A DNA stretch of 55,173 nt from a gamma proteobacterium endosymbiont of Lamellibrachia anaximandri (GTDB lineage: Bacteria > Pseudomonadota > Gammaproteobacteria > Chromatiales > Chromatiaceae): the NCBI GenBank assembly GCA_016756855.1, contig JAESPD010000022.1, positions 1 to 55,173 on the forward strand. Reading direction: 5' to 3'. The notes below the pieces were generated by a model. That model was not told where the DNA came from, did not search any database, and saw only the letters and a program-made list of their open reading frames with translations. Position numbers and translations under genes: made by a program. This document shows positions 8,628 through 18,126 of this stretch, piece after piece. Within the stretch, counting starts at the first letter, position 1, and each line of letters opens with the position of its first letter.

Positions 8628-10679
8628 CTATTTTACTTTCATCCCAGGCTGCGCGCCTTCATCCGGATTGAGAATAAAGAGGTCCTTGCCGCCGGGACCG
8701 GCTGCCAACACCATGCCCTCGGAGAGACCGAAGCGCATCTTGCGCGGCGCCAGATTGGCCACCATCACCGTCAGTCTGCCCTGCAGGTCTTCGGGACGAT
8801 AGGCCGACTTGATACCGGCGAAGACGTTGCGGGTTTCGCCGCCGATATCCAGTGTCAGTTGCAGCAGCTTGTCAGCGCCCTCCACAGGATTGGCCTCGAC
8901 GATCTTTGCGATCCGCAGGTCGAGTTTGGCGAAGTCGTCGAATTCGATGGTGTCGGCGATCGGGTTTTCAGCCAGGGGACCGGCGGCCTTTGCGGGTTCG
9001 GCTGTCTGTTTTGCACCCTCTTCCTTCAAATCTTCCTTGGAGTGTTCCAGCATGGCATCGATCTGTTTTTCATCGACCCGGGTCATCAGCGGTTTGAACT
9101 TTGTGATCTGGTGTCCGGTAAGTGGCGTGGCGAGTCTGTCCCAGGTTAGCGGTTCCACCTGCAGGAACGCCTCGGACTTCTCTGCCGTGCCCGGCAGGAT
9201 GGGAGACAGATAGCCGATCAGCACACGGAACAGGTTGATGCCCATGGAACAGATGTCGTGCAGCTCCTGGTCCTTGCCTTCCTCCTTGGCGATCACCCAG
9301 GGCTGTTTCTCGTCGATGTACTGGTTGGCCTTGTCGGCAAGTCCCATGATGGCGCGCACGGCATGGCTGAACTCCCGCTTTTCGTACTGCTCCGCGATGC
9401 CCTTGCCGGCGGTAATGAATTCGTCGAACAGGGCCTGTTCGGAGAGACTGTCGGAAAGTTTGCCGTCGAAACGCTTCTTGATAAAACCGGCGCAACGGCT
9501 GGCGATGTTGACCACCTTGCCCACCAGGTCTGAGTTCACCCGCTGGGCGAAGTCTTTCAGGTTGAGGTCGATGTCGTCCACGCCGGAGCCGAGTTTGGCG
9601 GCGAAGTAGTAACGCAGGTACTCCGGATTCAAATGGTCCAGGTAGGTGCTGGCTTTGATGAAGGTGCCGCGGGACTTTGACATCTTCTTGCCGTCCACGG
9701 TGAGAAATCCGTGGGCGAAGATGGCGCTGGGGGTGCGGAAACCTGCGCCGTGCAGCATTGCCGGCCAGAACAGCGCGTGGAAATAGATGATGTCCTTGCC
9801 GATGAAATGGTAGAGCTCGGTGGTGGAGTCCGGCTGCCAGAAGGCGTCGAAGTCCAGATCCTCAGTCTTGTCGCAGAGATTGCGGAAACTCGCCATGTAA
9901 CCGATGGGGGCGTCGAGCCAGACGTAGAAATATTTACCGGGATGATCGGGAATCTCAAAGCCGAAATAGGGCGCGTCACGGGAGATATCCCACTCCTGCA
10001 GACCGGTCTCGAACCACTCGTCGAGTTTGTTGGAGACCTCTGCCTGCAGGTGGCCGCCTTTGGTCCAGCTCTGCAGCATCTCCTCGAAATCGGCCAGTTT
10101 GAAGAAGTAGTGATCCGATTTGCGCTCTTCGGGTTTGGCGCCGGAGACGGCGGAGACCGGGTTTATCAATTCGGCCGGGGAGTAGCTGGCGCCACAGACC
10201 TCGCAGTTGTCGCCATACTGGTCTTCGGCTCCGCACTTGGGACAGGTGCCTTTGATGAAACGGTCCGGCAGGAACATCTTCTCTACAGGGTCGTAGGCTT
10301 GGGTGATCTCCCGTCGCGCGATGTGTCCACTATCCCGGTTGTGTTCGTAGATGGTGGTGGCGCAGACTCTGTTCTCTTCCGAGTGGGTCGAGTGGTAGTT
10401 GTCGAAACCGACGCGAAAGGCGCTGAAATCAGCCTGGTGTTCTTCGGCAACCCGGGCGATGAGTTGTTCCGGCTCGATCCCTTCCAACCGGGCACGCAAC
10501 ATGATCGGCGTGCCGTGGGCATCGTCGGCGCAGCAGTAGATGCACTGGTTTCCACGCATCTTCTGGAATCGTACCCAGATGTCGGTCTGAATGTACTCCA
10601 CCAGGTGGCCGATATGGATCGGTCCGTTGGCATAGGGCAGGGCGCTGGTGACGAGGATTTTGCGCGGTGTGTCGTTCAT
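8628..10679 (-). CDS. metG: Methionyl-tRNA synthetase
   Basis: A 683-residue class I synthetase that charges tRNA-Met. The HIGH motif appears as [10 protein letters not shown] near residue 22 and KMSKS as [11 protein letters not shown] near 340. A four-Cys zinc knuckle ([18 protein letters not shown]) lies at about 145-162, typical of the E. coli-type enzyme. The C-terminal about 105 residues form the tRNA-binding OB domain ([20 protein letters not shown]), which drives dimerisation. Length matches the E. coli enzyme of 677 residues. In E. coli metG is divergent from apbC (mrp); here apbC lies 15.7 kb away beyond a signalling block. Confidence 0.97.
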   Translation of the reverse strand: MNDTPRKILVTSALPYANGPIHIGHLVEYIQTDIWVRFQKMRGNQCIYCCADDAHGTPIMLRARLEGIEPEQLIARVAEEHQADFSAFRVGFDNYHSTHSEENRVCATTIYEHNRDSGHIARREITQAYDPVEKMFLPDRFIKGTCPKCGAEDQYGDNCEVCGASYSPAELINPVSAVSGAKPEERKSDHYFFKLADFEEMLQSWTKGGHLQAEVSNKLDEWFETGLQEWDISRDAPYFGFEIPDHPGKYFYVWLDAPIGYMASFRNLCDKTEDLDFDAFWQPDSTTELYHFIGKDIIYFHALFWPAMLHGAGFRTPSAIFAHGFLTVDGKKMSKSRGTFIKASTYLDHLNPEYLRYYFAAKLGSGVDDIDLNLKDFAQRVNSDLVGKVVNIASRCAGFIKKRFDGKLSDSLSEQALFDEFITAGKGIAEQYEKREFSHAVRAIMGLADKANQYIDEKQPWVIAKEEGKDQELHDICSMGINLFRVLIGYLSPILPGTAEKSEAFLQVEPLTWDRLATPLTGHQITKFKPLMTRVDEKQIDAMLEHSKEDLKEEGAKQTAEPAKAAGPLAENPIADTIEFDDFAKLDLRIAKIVEANPVEGADKLLQLTLDIGGETRNVFAGIKSAYRPEDLQGRLTVMVANLAPRKMRFGLSEGMVLAAGPGGKDLFILNPDEGAQPGMKVK

Positions 10680-10981
10680 CGTGTAACGGTTCCGGTGGAT
10701 CGGGTTCCAAGTTCACCCCGGCGCAGGGTGAAAGCGCATCATTGTCGCATATTTAGGTTGGAGAAAGGAGTCTGTATGGGGGATGTTCTCTCCAGCAGTC
10801 GGGCGACTTTATCGCCAGGTGTCAGGTAGTCCATCTGAGGTTATGACAACTGATTCAGTCAGAGTTGCCGGGCTGTCAGAACCAAGGCAGCTTCCGAGAC
10901 GGCCAGTCGATCTGTCTCGTTAAAGTTTCCGCTGTTCCAGTCGATTGAATGGTATAGATCCGGAAATCGTTTTTGGGTTGG
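10680..10981. other. Divergent intergenic region metG / sensor kinase
   Basis: About 300 bp between two divergent genes, so it must carry the metG promoter (minus) and that of the signalling operon (plus). I see an imperfect hairpin CAACTGATTCAGTCAGAGTTG-like around 10848-10868 but no convincing -35/-10 pair or known operator. A purine-rich GGAGAAAGGAG at 10761-10771 is not followed by a convincing gene. Confidence 0.4.
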
Positions 10982-13177
10982 ATGTATCTCTCGTCGAGAA
11001 CAGTGGAAATGCGTGTGGATTTTACTCAATTGCCTGTGCCGGCTGCCAGCGGGGACAATGTCCGACCGCTTCGGGTGCTTATTGTAGATGATGATCCCGA
11101 TTATGTGTCTGAGCTCATGGTTGCGATAACAATGCCTGTAGAGGCGTCAGCGTTGAGCATGACCTGTCAGTCTGCAGGGTCTGTGCATGAGACGATAAAA
11201 CTGATCAGGCATCAGCTATTCGATATCATTTTGCTTGGAACCACGCTTGCCGATCTGCCCACTCCCTCAGCGATATCGGTGTTGCGCAACGCCTTCGCCT
11301 ATTCACCTATTATCGCAATCTCAAAATACCCGGATGAGGCGTTGGCGTTGGAATGGGTGGAGGCTGGGGCAGATGACTGCCTCTATGAAGGGGTGATCAA
11401 CCCGCATATTCTACATAGAGTCATTACCTATGCAGTCAAGCGTGCGATTACCTACAGGGAATTGCACCAGAAAAGTCAGAACCGGCATATTATCAATGAA
11501 CTGCTCAATCTGTCATTGCAGGATCTTCCTCTGGACGAACTGCTGCAGCGGTGCCTGGAGATCATCCTTTCAGCCCCGTTTGCCGAGATTCAGAACAAAG
11601 GTGGTATCTTCCTGGCGGATGAAGAGCAGCAGATGCTGCATCTTGTGGCCAAGTCTCAACTGGAAGAAAAAATCGCAATAATGTGCAACCAAGTGTCTTT
11701 TGGCACCTGTCTCTGTGGTAGAGCCGCTGAACAGAAGCAGCTGGTCCATGCCAAGTGTGTCGATGAAAGGCATGAAATCCGCTTTGAAGGCATGCAGGAC
11801 CATGGTCACTACTGCGTGCCGATTGTTGCGAAGGATACTGTCCTTGGTGTGCTCGTACTCTACTTGGACCAAGGACATACCGTCACTGACGATGAGCATG
11901 CTTTTCTTAATGGTGTTGCCAGTACGCTGGCAGGCATTATTCAGCATGGGCGGACGCAGGAACAGCTTGTCAAGATGCACAATCAGAACAGTGCATTGCT
12001 CGCCTCCATCAAAAGCATCCTGATCGGGGTGGACAATGATGACTGTATCAGCCATTGGAATGGGGCAGCGGAGGCCTGTTTTGGCCTTTCTGCCGAGCAG
12101 GTCATGGGGCGGCGGATTATGGAGATCGGGATCAAGTGGGATTGGGAAAAGATGTTGCAGAACATTCTCGCGTGTATGACCGAACCCTATGAAACAAGGC
12201 GCTTTGATGCCAGATTTGAACACGCTGAGGGTATCAATGGCCTGCTTTCTGTTGTGGCGACCCCCTTTATGGACCCGGGTGGAGTGCACACGGGTTTTTT
12301 GTTGATCGGAGATGATGTCACCGAACAGAAGAGCAGGGAGAGTCGTCTGCAGCAGGTGCAGAAACTGCAGTCGATTGGACAGTTGGCTGCAGGCATTGCT
12401 CACGAGATCAATACGCCCATCCAGTACGTTGGGGACAATGTACGTTTCTTACTGGAAGCGTTTGAGGACATAAATCGCGTCATTGACCAAGGACGGGTGA
12501 TTTTCTCCGAAGCAAAGGAGAGTGCCGTTTCGCTGAAGGCTCTGCAGAAAGTGGAACAGATGATGGAAGATATCGATCTGGATTACCTGCAGGAGGAGAT
12601 TCCCAGCGCTATTGAGCAGACTCTGGGAGGTATCAGCCGGGTGGCCGATATCGTCCGCGCGATGAAAGAGTTTTCCCATCCGGGATCGGAGAAACGGGTG
12701 GCCACCGATATCAACCGCGCCATTGAAAGTACCATCACGGTTTCCCGCAATGTATGGAAATACCAGGCGGATGTCGTGACCTCTTTCGATGATTTCCTGG
12801 CTTCTGTGCCCTGTATTGCCGGCCCTTTCAATGAAGTGATTCTTAATGTCATCGTCAATGCAGCCCATGCGATTAATGATGTTGTTGGTGATGGATCAGA
12901 CGGCAAGGGAGTGATAAAAGTGTCAACAAAGTGCTTGGATGATTGGGTGGAGATACGTGTCAGTGATACAGGAACTGGCATACCCAAGGATGTTCAGCCC
13001 CATGTATTCGATCCCTTTTTTACCACTAAGGAAGTGGGGGAGGGAACAGGACAGGGTTTGGCGCTGAGTCATGACATTATTGTGGGCAAGCACGAAGGCG
13101 AGTTCACGTTCGAGACCGAAATTGGAAAGGGCACCACATTTATAATTCGGCTGCCACTGATAGAGGAAGGTGGTTGA
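10982..13177 (+). CDS. Hybrid sensor kinase: pseudo-receiver, GAF, PAS, HisKA/HATPase
   Basis: About 731 residues, cytoplasmic. Order: receiver-like domain (about 28-150), GAF (about 175-325), PAS (about 330-455), then histidine kinase with the phospho-acceptor at about His474 in AAGIAHEINTP. The ATP-binding domain shows EVILNVIVNAAHAIND, VSDTGTGIPKD, VFDPFFTTKEVGEGTGQGLAL. The receiver keeps the acidic pocket (LIVDDDPD), but the phospho-acceptor Asp is Gly (DIILLGTTLAD, codon 11237-11239) and the conserved Lys is Glu, so it should not be phosphorylated. The kinase half closely resembles the kinase at 13788-15158. Starts possible at TTG 10973, ATG 10982 or ATG 11009; none has a strong ribosome site. 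First gene of the H-NOX group. Confidence 0.88.
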   Translation: MYLSSRTVEMRVDFTQLPVPAASGDNVRPLRVLIVDDDPDYVSELMVAITMPVEASALSMTCQSAGSVHETIKLIRHQLFDIILLGTTLADLPTPSAISVLRNAFAYSPIIAISKYPDEALALEWVEAGADDCLYEGVINPHILHRVITYAVKRAITYRELHQKSQNRHIINELLNLSLQDLPLDELLQRCLEIILSAPFAEIQNKGGIFLADEEQQMLHLVAKSQLEEKIAIMCNQVSFGTCLCGRAAEQKQLVHAKCVDERHEIRFEGMQDHGHYCVPIVAKDTVLGVLVLYLDQGHTVTDDEHAFLNGVASTLAGIIQHGRTQEQLVKMHNQNSALLASIKSILIGVDNDDCISHWNGAAEACFGLSAEQVMGRRIMEIGIKWDWEKMLQNILACMTEPYETRRFDARFEHAEGINGLLSVVATPFMDPGGVHTGFLLIGDDVTEQKSRESRLQQVQKLQSIGQLAAGIAHEINTPIQYVGDNVRFLLEAFEDINRVIDQGRVIFSEAKESAVSLKALQKVEQMMEDIDLDYLQEEIPSAIEQTLGGISRVADIVRAMKEFSHPGSEKRVATDINRAIESTITVSRNVWKYQADVVTSFDDFLASVPCIAGPFNEVILNVIVNAAHAINDVVGDGSDGKGVIKVSTKCLDDWVEIRVSDTGTGIPKDVQPHVFDPFFTTKEVGEGTGQGLALSHDIIVGKHEGEFTFETEIGKGTTFIIRLPLIEEGG

Positions 13178-13239
13178 GTCAGTGAATGAAAGAGACGGAT
13201 TGTTGATCCCCCATTGAAAAAACTGTTGGAGAAGTAAGC

Positions 13240-13782
13240 ATGAAAGGTATCGTATTTTCTGAGTTTTTGGAGTTCGTTGAACAGCAGTTTGGGGCTGATT
13301 TTGTAGATGACATGATCGAACTCGCTGACCCCGCCTCCAGAGGTGCCTACACATCCGTTGGTACCTATGATCATAAAGAGATTATACAACTCGTTGTTGC
13401 TCTCAGCGAGCTGACAAAAATACCGGGATCTGACCTCGTTGTGATTTTCGGAAAGCATCTTTTTGGCCGCCTGGCGGCCACCTACCCACAATTGCTTGAA
13501 GGTGCTGAAACCCTGTTCCCCTTCCTGCAGAGTATCGAGAATCACATTCATGTCGAGGTGCGAAAGCTCTACCCTGATGCAGAGTTGCCACAATTCACTT
13601 GCGACTTTCCGGGGCCAAGACAGATGTCAATGACATACCACTCCAAGCGGCCCTTTGCTGATCTTGCTCAAGGGCTGATAGAGGGGAGTTTGGATCACTT
13701 CAATGAAGATATCACTATCGAGCGAGAGGAACTCCCTGTTGTTGATGGTTTTTCAACACGCTTTCTATTGACCCGGCAGTGA
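13240..13782 (+). CDS. hnoX: H-NOX heme nitric-oxide sensor protein
   Basis: A 180-residue stand-alone heme-nitric oxide/oxygen-binding domain. It begins MKGIVFSEFLEFVEQQFG, the family opening. The proximal heme ligand is expected at His104 in IHVEVRKLYPDA, and the propionate-binding Y-x-S-x-R motif is Tyr133-Ser135-Arg137 (TYHSKRP). No Tyr stands at the distal position near 140 (Ala in PFADLA), so it should bind NO rather than O2. Bacterial H-NOX proteins control a neighbouring histidine kinase; here kinases lie on both sides. Start ATG is preceded by GGAGAAG at about 13228. The stop is 5 bp before the next kinase. Confidence 0.93.
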   Translation: MKGIVFSEFLEFVEQQFGADFVDDMIELADPASRGAYTSVGTYDHKEIIQLVVALSELTKIPGSDLVVIFGKHLFGRLAATYPQLLEGAETLFPFLQSIENHIHVEVRKLYPDAELPQFTCDFPGPRQMSMTYHSKRPFADLAQGLIEGSLDHFNEDITIEREELPVVDGFSTRFLLTRQ

Positions 13783-13787
13783 TTCCA

Positions 13788-15158
13788 ATGAATCAAGTCG
13801 AACGCTTTGCCCGCCGCTGTGAAAGGGAACGCTCGGCACGCAATCAGGCGGAAAGACTCCTCGAAGAGAAAAGTCTTGAGCTCTACCATGCAAATGTAGG
13901 GTTAAAGCAACTGGCCAGAGATTTGGCAGAGAAGGAGCAACGCAGCAGTTCCATTCTGGATGCCGCAGTGGATGGCATTGTGACTGTGGATGAACAGGGT
14001 CGAATCGATTCGTTCAATCATGCAGCTGAGATGATCTTTGGTTGTTCGCAGAAAGAGGCAATAGGGCTTGATTTTAGTCTATTCATGGAAAGTGATGAGA
14101 TGAACGGGGGATCCATCGGTGATCTGTCGGTCGGTGTTTTGGGTAACAGGACGATGATCCGTGAAATCAATGGAAAGCGCAGTGATGAAACAATCTTCCC
14201 CATGGACTTGGCTCTCAGCGAGACGTATCTTGGCGAACGCAGGTTGTTGATACTGGTGATCCGGGATATCAGCCAACGCAAACAGGCGGAGCTGGAGCGT
14301 GTAAAGATGGAACTACAATTGCGACAGGCACAGAAGCTCGAGGCTATTGGTCAACTGGCAGCGGGCATTGCCCATGAGATCAACACGCCGACGCAATTCG
14401 TGAGTGATAACACCAGTTTCCTGCAGGATGCTTTTCAGGATATCAAAAAATTGTGTGGCTTTCGCCATCGCGTGATTGAGGCAGTTGAAGCCGATACGCT
14501 TACCCCGGAGCTGATCGAGACGGCGAAGGCTGTTGCAGATGATATCGATATCGACTATCTCCATGATGAGATACCCGAGGCGATCGAACAGTCACTGGAA
14601 GGGTTGCGGCGAATCAAAAAGATCGTCGGGGCGATGAAAGAATTTTCTCACCCCGGGACCGAAGAGAAAAGTTGTATCGATATCAACCAAGCGATTCGCA
14701 GCACCGTGGAGGTTTCCCGCAACGAGTGGAAGTACTTTGCAGAGATGGTGTTGGAGCTGGATCCGGCGTTGCCAGCCACACCCTGTCTGCCGGGAGAACT
14801 GAATCAAGCCATTCTGAATCTTATCGTTAATGCAGCTCATGCCATCGAAGACCAGGCAGAGGATGATTCAGATAGCCTGGGAACTATAACTATTAGAACC
14901 TTGAAACGCGATGAACGTGTCGAGATCAAGGTCACTGATACGGGCTGTGGTGTTTCTGAGGATATCAGCGGCAGAATTTTTGACCCATTTTTCACTACCA
15001 AGCAAGTGGGAAAAGGCACTGGACAGGGGTTGGCAATTGCTTACTCATCCATTGTGGATCGGCATGGCGGAACAATTGGTTTGGAGAGCGAAATCGGTCG
15101 CGGCACGACCTTTACAATTACGCTTCCCGTCAATATGGCCAGTGTGAAAACAGGTTAA
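13788..15158 (+). CDS. PAS histidine kinase, probable H-NOX-associated kinase (HnoK-like)
   Basis: About 456 residues, cytoplasmic. An N-terminal coiled coil (RERSARNQAERLLEEKSLEL) leads to a PAS domain (about 45-165), then HisKA with His196 in AAGIAHEINTP and a full ATP-binding domain (QAILNLIVNAAHAIED, DTGCGVSED, FDPFFTTKQVGKGTGQGLA). Position directly after hnoX makes it the likely partner that NO-bound H-NOX inhibits, as in Shewanella and Vibrio (family knowledge). The kinase part shares long stretches with the kinase at 10982-13177 (DIDIDYLHDEIP, AMKEFSHPG), so the two are duplicates. GTG 13779 is an alternative start; ATG 13788 chosen. The REC-HDOD gene follows after 4 bp. Confidence 0.9.
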   Translation: MNQVERFARRCERERSARNQAERLLEEKSLELYHANVGLKQLARDLAEKEQRSSSILDAAVDGIVTVDEQGRIDSFNHAAEMIFGCSQKEAIGLDFSLFMESDEMNGGSIGDLSVGVLGNRTMIREINGKRSDETIFPMDLALSETYLGERRLLILVIRDISQRKQAELERVKMELQLRQAQKLEAIGQLAAGIAHEINTPTQFVSDNTSFLQDAFQDIKKLCGFRHRVIEAVEADTLTPELIETAKAVADDIDIDYLHDEIPEAIEQSLEGLRRIKKIVGAMKEFSHPGTEEKSCIDINQAIRSTVEVSRNEWKYFAEMVLELDPALPATPCLPGELNQAILNLIVNAAHAIEDQAEDDSDSLGTITIRTLKRDERVEIKVTDTGCGVSEDISGRIFDPFFTTKQVGKGTGQGLAIAYSSIVDRHGGTIGLESEIGRGTTFTITLPVNMASVKTG

Positions 15159-15162
15159 ACAT

Positions 15163-16347
15163 ATGAAAAAAAGGATTCTGTTTGTGGACGACGAGCGCGA
15201 TCTGCTCAATGGCTTGAGGCGTGCATTGCGCGGTCAGAGAAAGGAGTGGGAGATGACTTTTGTGGGCAGTGGCAAGGAGGCCCTGGAGTTGGCGGAGAGT
15301 AACCCTTTTGATGCGATAGTGACCGATATGCGCATGCCTGGTATGGATGGCGCGCAATTGTTGGAAGAACTGGTACATCTTCAACCTGATATTGTGCGTA
15401 TCGTGCTCTCTGGACAATCCGACAAGGAGATGGTGATGAAGTCGGTGTTGCCGGCTCATCAATATCTGAACAAACCCTGTGATATTGATCATCTTAAAAA
15501 CGCAATCATCCGTGCCTTTGCGCTCAGAGAGCTGATCCATGACGATAAACTGGTGGCGCTTATTTCCGGCATGGAGTCTTTGCCAAGCCTTCCCTCCCTT
15601 TATTTGAAGCTCGTTGGCATGCTGCAGGATAGTGACGTCACTGTACGGGCAGTGGGGGAGATGTTAGCAAAAGACCTCGCTATGACAAGCAAGGTTTTGC
15701 AACTGGTTAATTCCGCTTTTTTTGGTCTGGGTCGTCGCATCACGAACCCAGTGGATGCAGCCTCTTTGCTTGGCATGAATGTCATCAAGGGGTTGGTGCT
15801 CTCTATTGGTATTTTCTCCCAGTGTGATCAGAGCAAACTCCAGTCGCAGGGCTTTTCAGTCGATCGACTCTGGGCACACAGTAGCAAAGTCGCCTCCATC
15901 GCAAAGCGTATTGCCGTGGCTGAGCATGCGGAAAAGAGTGTGGTTGAGGACAGCATGCTGGCTGGTTTTCTACATGATATCGGAAAATTAATACTGGCAC
16001 TGAACTTGCCGGAGATTCTGCAGCAGTTACAGATGGCCAGTCAGGATGGAGGACTGGCTGGACTGCATCATGCAGAAGAGATGGCTTTGGGTACAACGCA
16101 TGGTGGTGTCGGTGCCTATCTGCTTGGACTCTGGGGTTTGCCAGAGGGCGTGGTGTCGGCTGTGGCCTTTCATCATGATCCCGGTGCTCTGCCGGATGCT
16201 GAATTCAGTGCGCTTACCGCAGTACACGTAGCCGATGTGTTGGCTAATGACGATGCATCGGATGGATATGATTTCGACCACGATTACCTGCAAAGACTCG
16301 GAATCGAAGATCGAATCGAAGCTTGGCGTCAACTGGCCTTGGAGTAG
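15163..16347 (+). CDS. Response regulator with HDOD output domain
   Basis: A 394-residue protein. The receiver (1-120) is complete: acidic pair in LFVDDERD, phospho-acceptor Asp in AIVTDMRMPGMDG, Thr/Ser switch in VLSGQS and Lys in YLNKPCD. The HDOD domain (about 135-335) shows LVNSAFFGLGRRI, AGFLHDIGKLI and the later AFHHDP. HDOD proteins are HD-related, mostly non-enzymatic regulators. It is the last plus-strand gene of the H-NOX group and lies 4 bp after the PAS kinase, so it is a probable phosphorylation target. What its output controls cannot be read from sequence. Confidence 0.9.
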   Translation: MKKRILFVDDERDLLNGLRRALRGQRKEWEMTFVGSGKEALELAESNPFDAIVTDMRMPGMDGAQLLEELVHLQPDIVRIVLSGQSDKEMVMKSVLPAHQYLNKPCDIDHLKNAIIRAFALRELIHDDKLVALISGMESLPSLPSLYLKLVGMLQDSDVTVRAVGEMLAKDLAMTSKVLQLVNSAFFGLGRRITNPVDAASLLGMNVIKGLVLSIGIFSQCDQSKLQSQGFSVDRLWAHSSKVASIAKRIAVAEHAEKSVVEDSMLAGFLHDIGKLILALNLPEILQQLQMASQDGGLAGLHHAEEMALGTTHGGVGAYLLGLWGLPEGVVSAVAFHHDPGALPDAEFSALTAVHVADVLANDDASDGYDFDHDYLQRLGIEDRIEAWRQLALE

Positions 16348-16395
16348 ATTACTCCCACAGTGGCGGGCGAGAGAGCAGATTCCATTTCTAACAGA

Positions 16396-18126
16396 TTAGG
16401 TGATAAGTGCCAGCTCGTCCAGTGGTTTGGGCTTGCCAATAAGGTAGCCCTGTATGAAATCCACGCCTAAGGTTATCAGTTCTTGTTTGATAGCTTCATT
16501 CTCGACAAATTCCGCAATGGTTTTTTTTCCCATGGTCTTGCCGATCTCGTTGATCGATTTCACCATGGCCCGATCTATGGAGTTTTGATCGATTTGTTTC
16601 ACGAAGGTGCCGTCTATCTTGAGGTAATCCACCGGCAGGTTTTTCAGGTAGGCGAATGAGGAGACGCCGGTACCGAAATCGTCGAGGGAAAAATAAAACC
16701 CAGCCTGTTTGAGGATTCTGATGAACTCCACGGTGCTGCTCAACTGACTTACGGCCGCTGTTTCTGTGACTTCAAAACAGAACTTCTCTGCAGGCAGTCC
16801 GGTTCGATTGAACTGATCGATGATAAACTTGAGCATCTCGGGTTTGCCTAGGGAGTGTCCCGACAGATTGATGGAACAGAGGGTGAGTCGCGCCAGACTT
16901 TGGGGGTGGTTGAGGTACCAGTTCACTGCAGTGCTGATGACCCATCGGTCCAATCGGCTGGAAAGATGGAAGTTTTCTGCTGCACTCAGGAATTCCCCCG
17001 GAGGAACGATATTGCCCTCTTCATCCTCGAGTCGGACCAGCAGTTCATAGTGCTCACCGGATTCACGGTTGTTGCCGATGGGGGTTATTGTCTGATAGTA
17101 GAGATGGAAACGGTCCTCTTCCAGAGCTGCGTTGATTCTCGATACCCACTGCATTTCACCCAGTCTTGAGGTCAGTTCCTGGTCATTTTTATTGCTGACA
17201 TGGAGTTGGTTGCGACCCTGATCCTTGGCTACATTACAGGCAGTTTCCGCAGCTCCAAACAGTGATGCGACATCCTCGCTGTTGTTGGTAACCGGTACCA
17301 GTCCTATGCTGACACTGGGGCTGAACTGTCGTTCCTCCCATTGAAAACGAAACAGTCTGATTTTGTCATGCAGAGTCTCGATGATTCGCTGTGCCTCGCT
17401 CAGTGGGCAGTCACTTAGCAGGATGCCAAAATGGTCACCGGAAAGGCGTGCCACCAAGTCGCCTCGGCGTCGTTGAGTGGAGAGTATCAGGCTGACCTCA
17501 CGTAGCAGTTCATCTCCCGCAATATTGCCACAAGTGTCGTTGATGACATGGAAATGATCCAGATCAAGATAGCAGAGTGCGTGTTCGCGGCCCTCCCGGT
17601 AGCTTGCACTCAAAGCCGACTCCATTCTGAGCTCAAAGGTGCTGCGGTTGGCCAGTCCGGTGAGAATGTCATGGCGTGACTGATAGGATAGTTTTCTGGT
17701 GAGCAGCTGTATCCGTTCGGCATCCCTCTCCCCCTGGTTTTTCATGATGAGCTGCATTTGAAAGCGTTCAACACTTTTCTGCAAGACGTCTGCCATCTCG
17801 CTTGAATCACAGGGTTTGGTCAGGAATCTAAAAACTTTACCTTTATTGACTGCATCCACTGCAGTCTGCTGATCGGCGTTTCCAGTCAGCATGACACGCA
17901 CGGTGTCAGGACTGGCTTCATGCAGTTGCTGCAGAAGTTCCAGGCCGTCCATCCCCGGCATACGCATGTCCGAAACCACCACTGCATAGGGGCTTCCGTC
18001 CGCTATCAGTTCAAGTGCCTCCCGGCCGCTGCCGGCGGTATCAAGGGTAAACCGATTACGTAAACTCCGTCGGTAGCCTTTGAGGATGAGCGGATCGTCG
18101 TCTACTATGAGAATTTTATCTTTCAT
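16396..18126 (-). CDS. Response regulator REC-GGDEF-EAL, likely c-di-GMP phosphodiesterase (HnoB-like)
   Basis: 576 residues. The receiver (1-120) has Asp in VVVSDMRMPGMDG and Lys in FLTKPCD. In the GGDEF domain (about 150-310) the signature reads SGDHF, losing Glu, so cyclase activity is unlikely. The EAL domain (about 320-570) keeps ELLVRL, INLSG, FEVTET, LDDFGTG, LKIDG, AEFVEN and QGYLIGKP, all residues needed to hydrolyse c-di-GMP. It overlaps the upstream REC/degenerate HD gene by 4 bp (ATGA), so they are co-translated, and is convergent to the REC-HDOD gene with 48 bp between. By content it matches HnoB, the EAL response regulator of the Shewanella H-NOX network. Confidence 0.9.
   Translation of the reverse strand: MKDKILIVDDDPLILKGYRRSLRNRFTLDTAGSGREALELIADGSPYAVVVSDMRMPGMDGLELLQQLHEASPDTVRVMLTGNADQQTAVDAVNKGKVFRFLTKPCDSSEMADVLQKSVERFQMQLIMKNQGERDAERIQLLTRKLSYQSRHDILTGLANRSTFELRMESALSASYREGREHALCYLDLDHFHVINDTCGNIAGDELLREVSLILSTQRRRGDLVARLSGDHFGILLSDCPLSEAQRIIETLHDKIRLFRFQWEERQFSPSVSIGLVPVTNNSEDVASLFGAAETACNVAKDQGRNQLHVSNKNDQELTSRLGEMQWVSRINAALEEDRFHLYYQTITPIGNNRESGEHYELLVRLEDEEGNIVPPGEFLSAAENFHLSSRLDRWVISTAVNWYLNHPQSLARLTLCSINLSGHSLGKPEMLKFIIDQFNRTGLPAEKFCFEVTETAAVSQLSSTVEFIRILKQAGFYFSLDDFGTGVSSFAYLKNLPVDYLKIDGTFVKQIDQNSIDRAMVKSINEIGKTMGKKTIAEFVENEAIKQELITLGVDFIQGYLIGKPKPLDELALIT

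Noticed and set aside
9711-10829. Long open frame of 372 codons on the plus strand opposite metG.
   Set aside because: It is the antisense shadow of a clear methionyl-tRNA synthetase gene, has a composition biased to Gly/Val/Asp typical of such shadows, and no recognisable domain.
13240-13782. H-NOX as an oxygen sensor.
   Set aside because: The distal Tyr that stabilises O2 (near position 140) is absent; the residue is Ala, so an NO-selective sensor is more likely.
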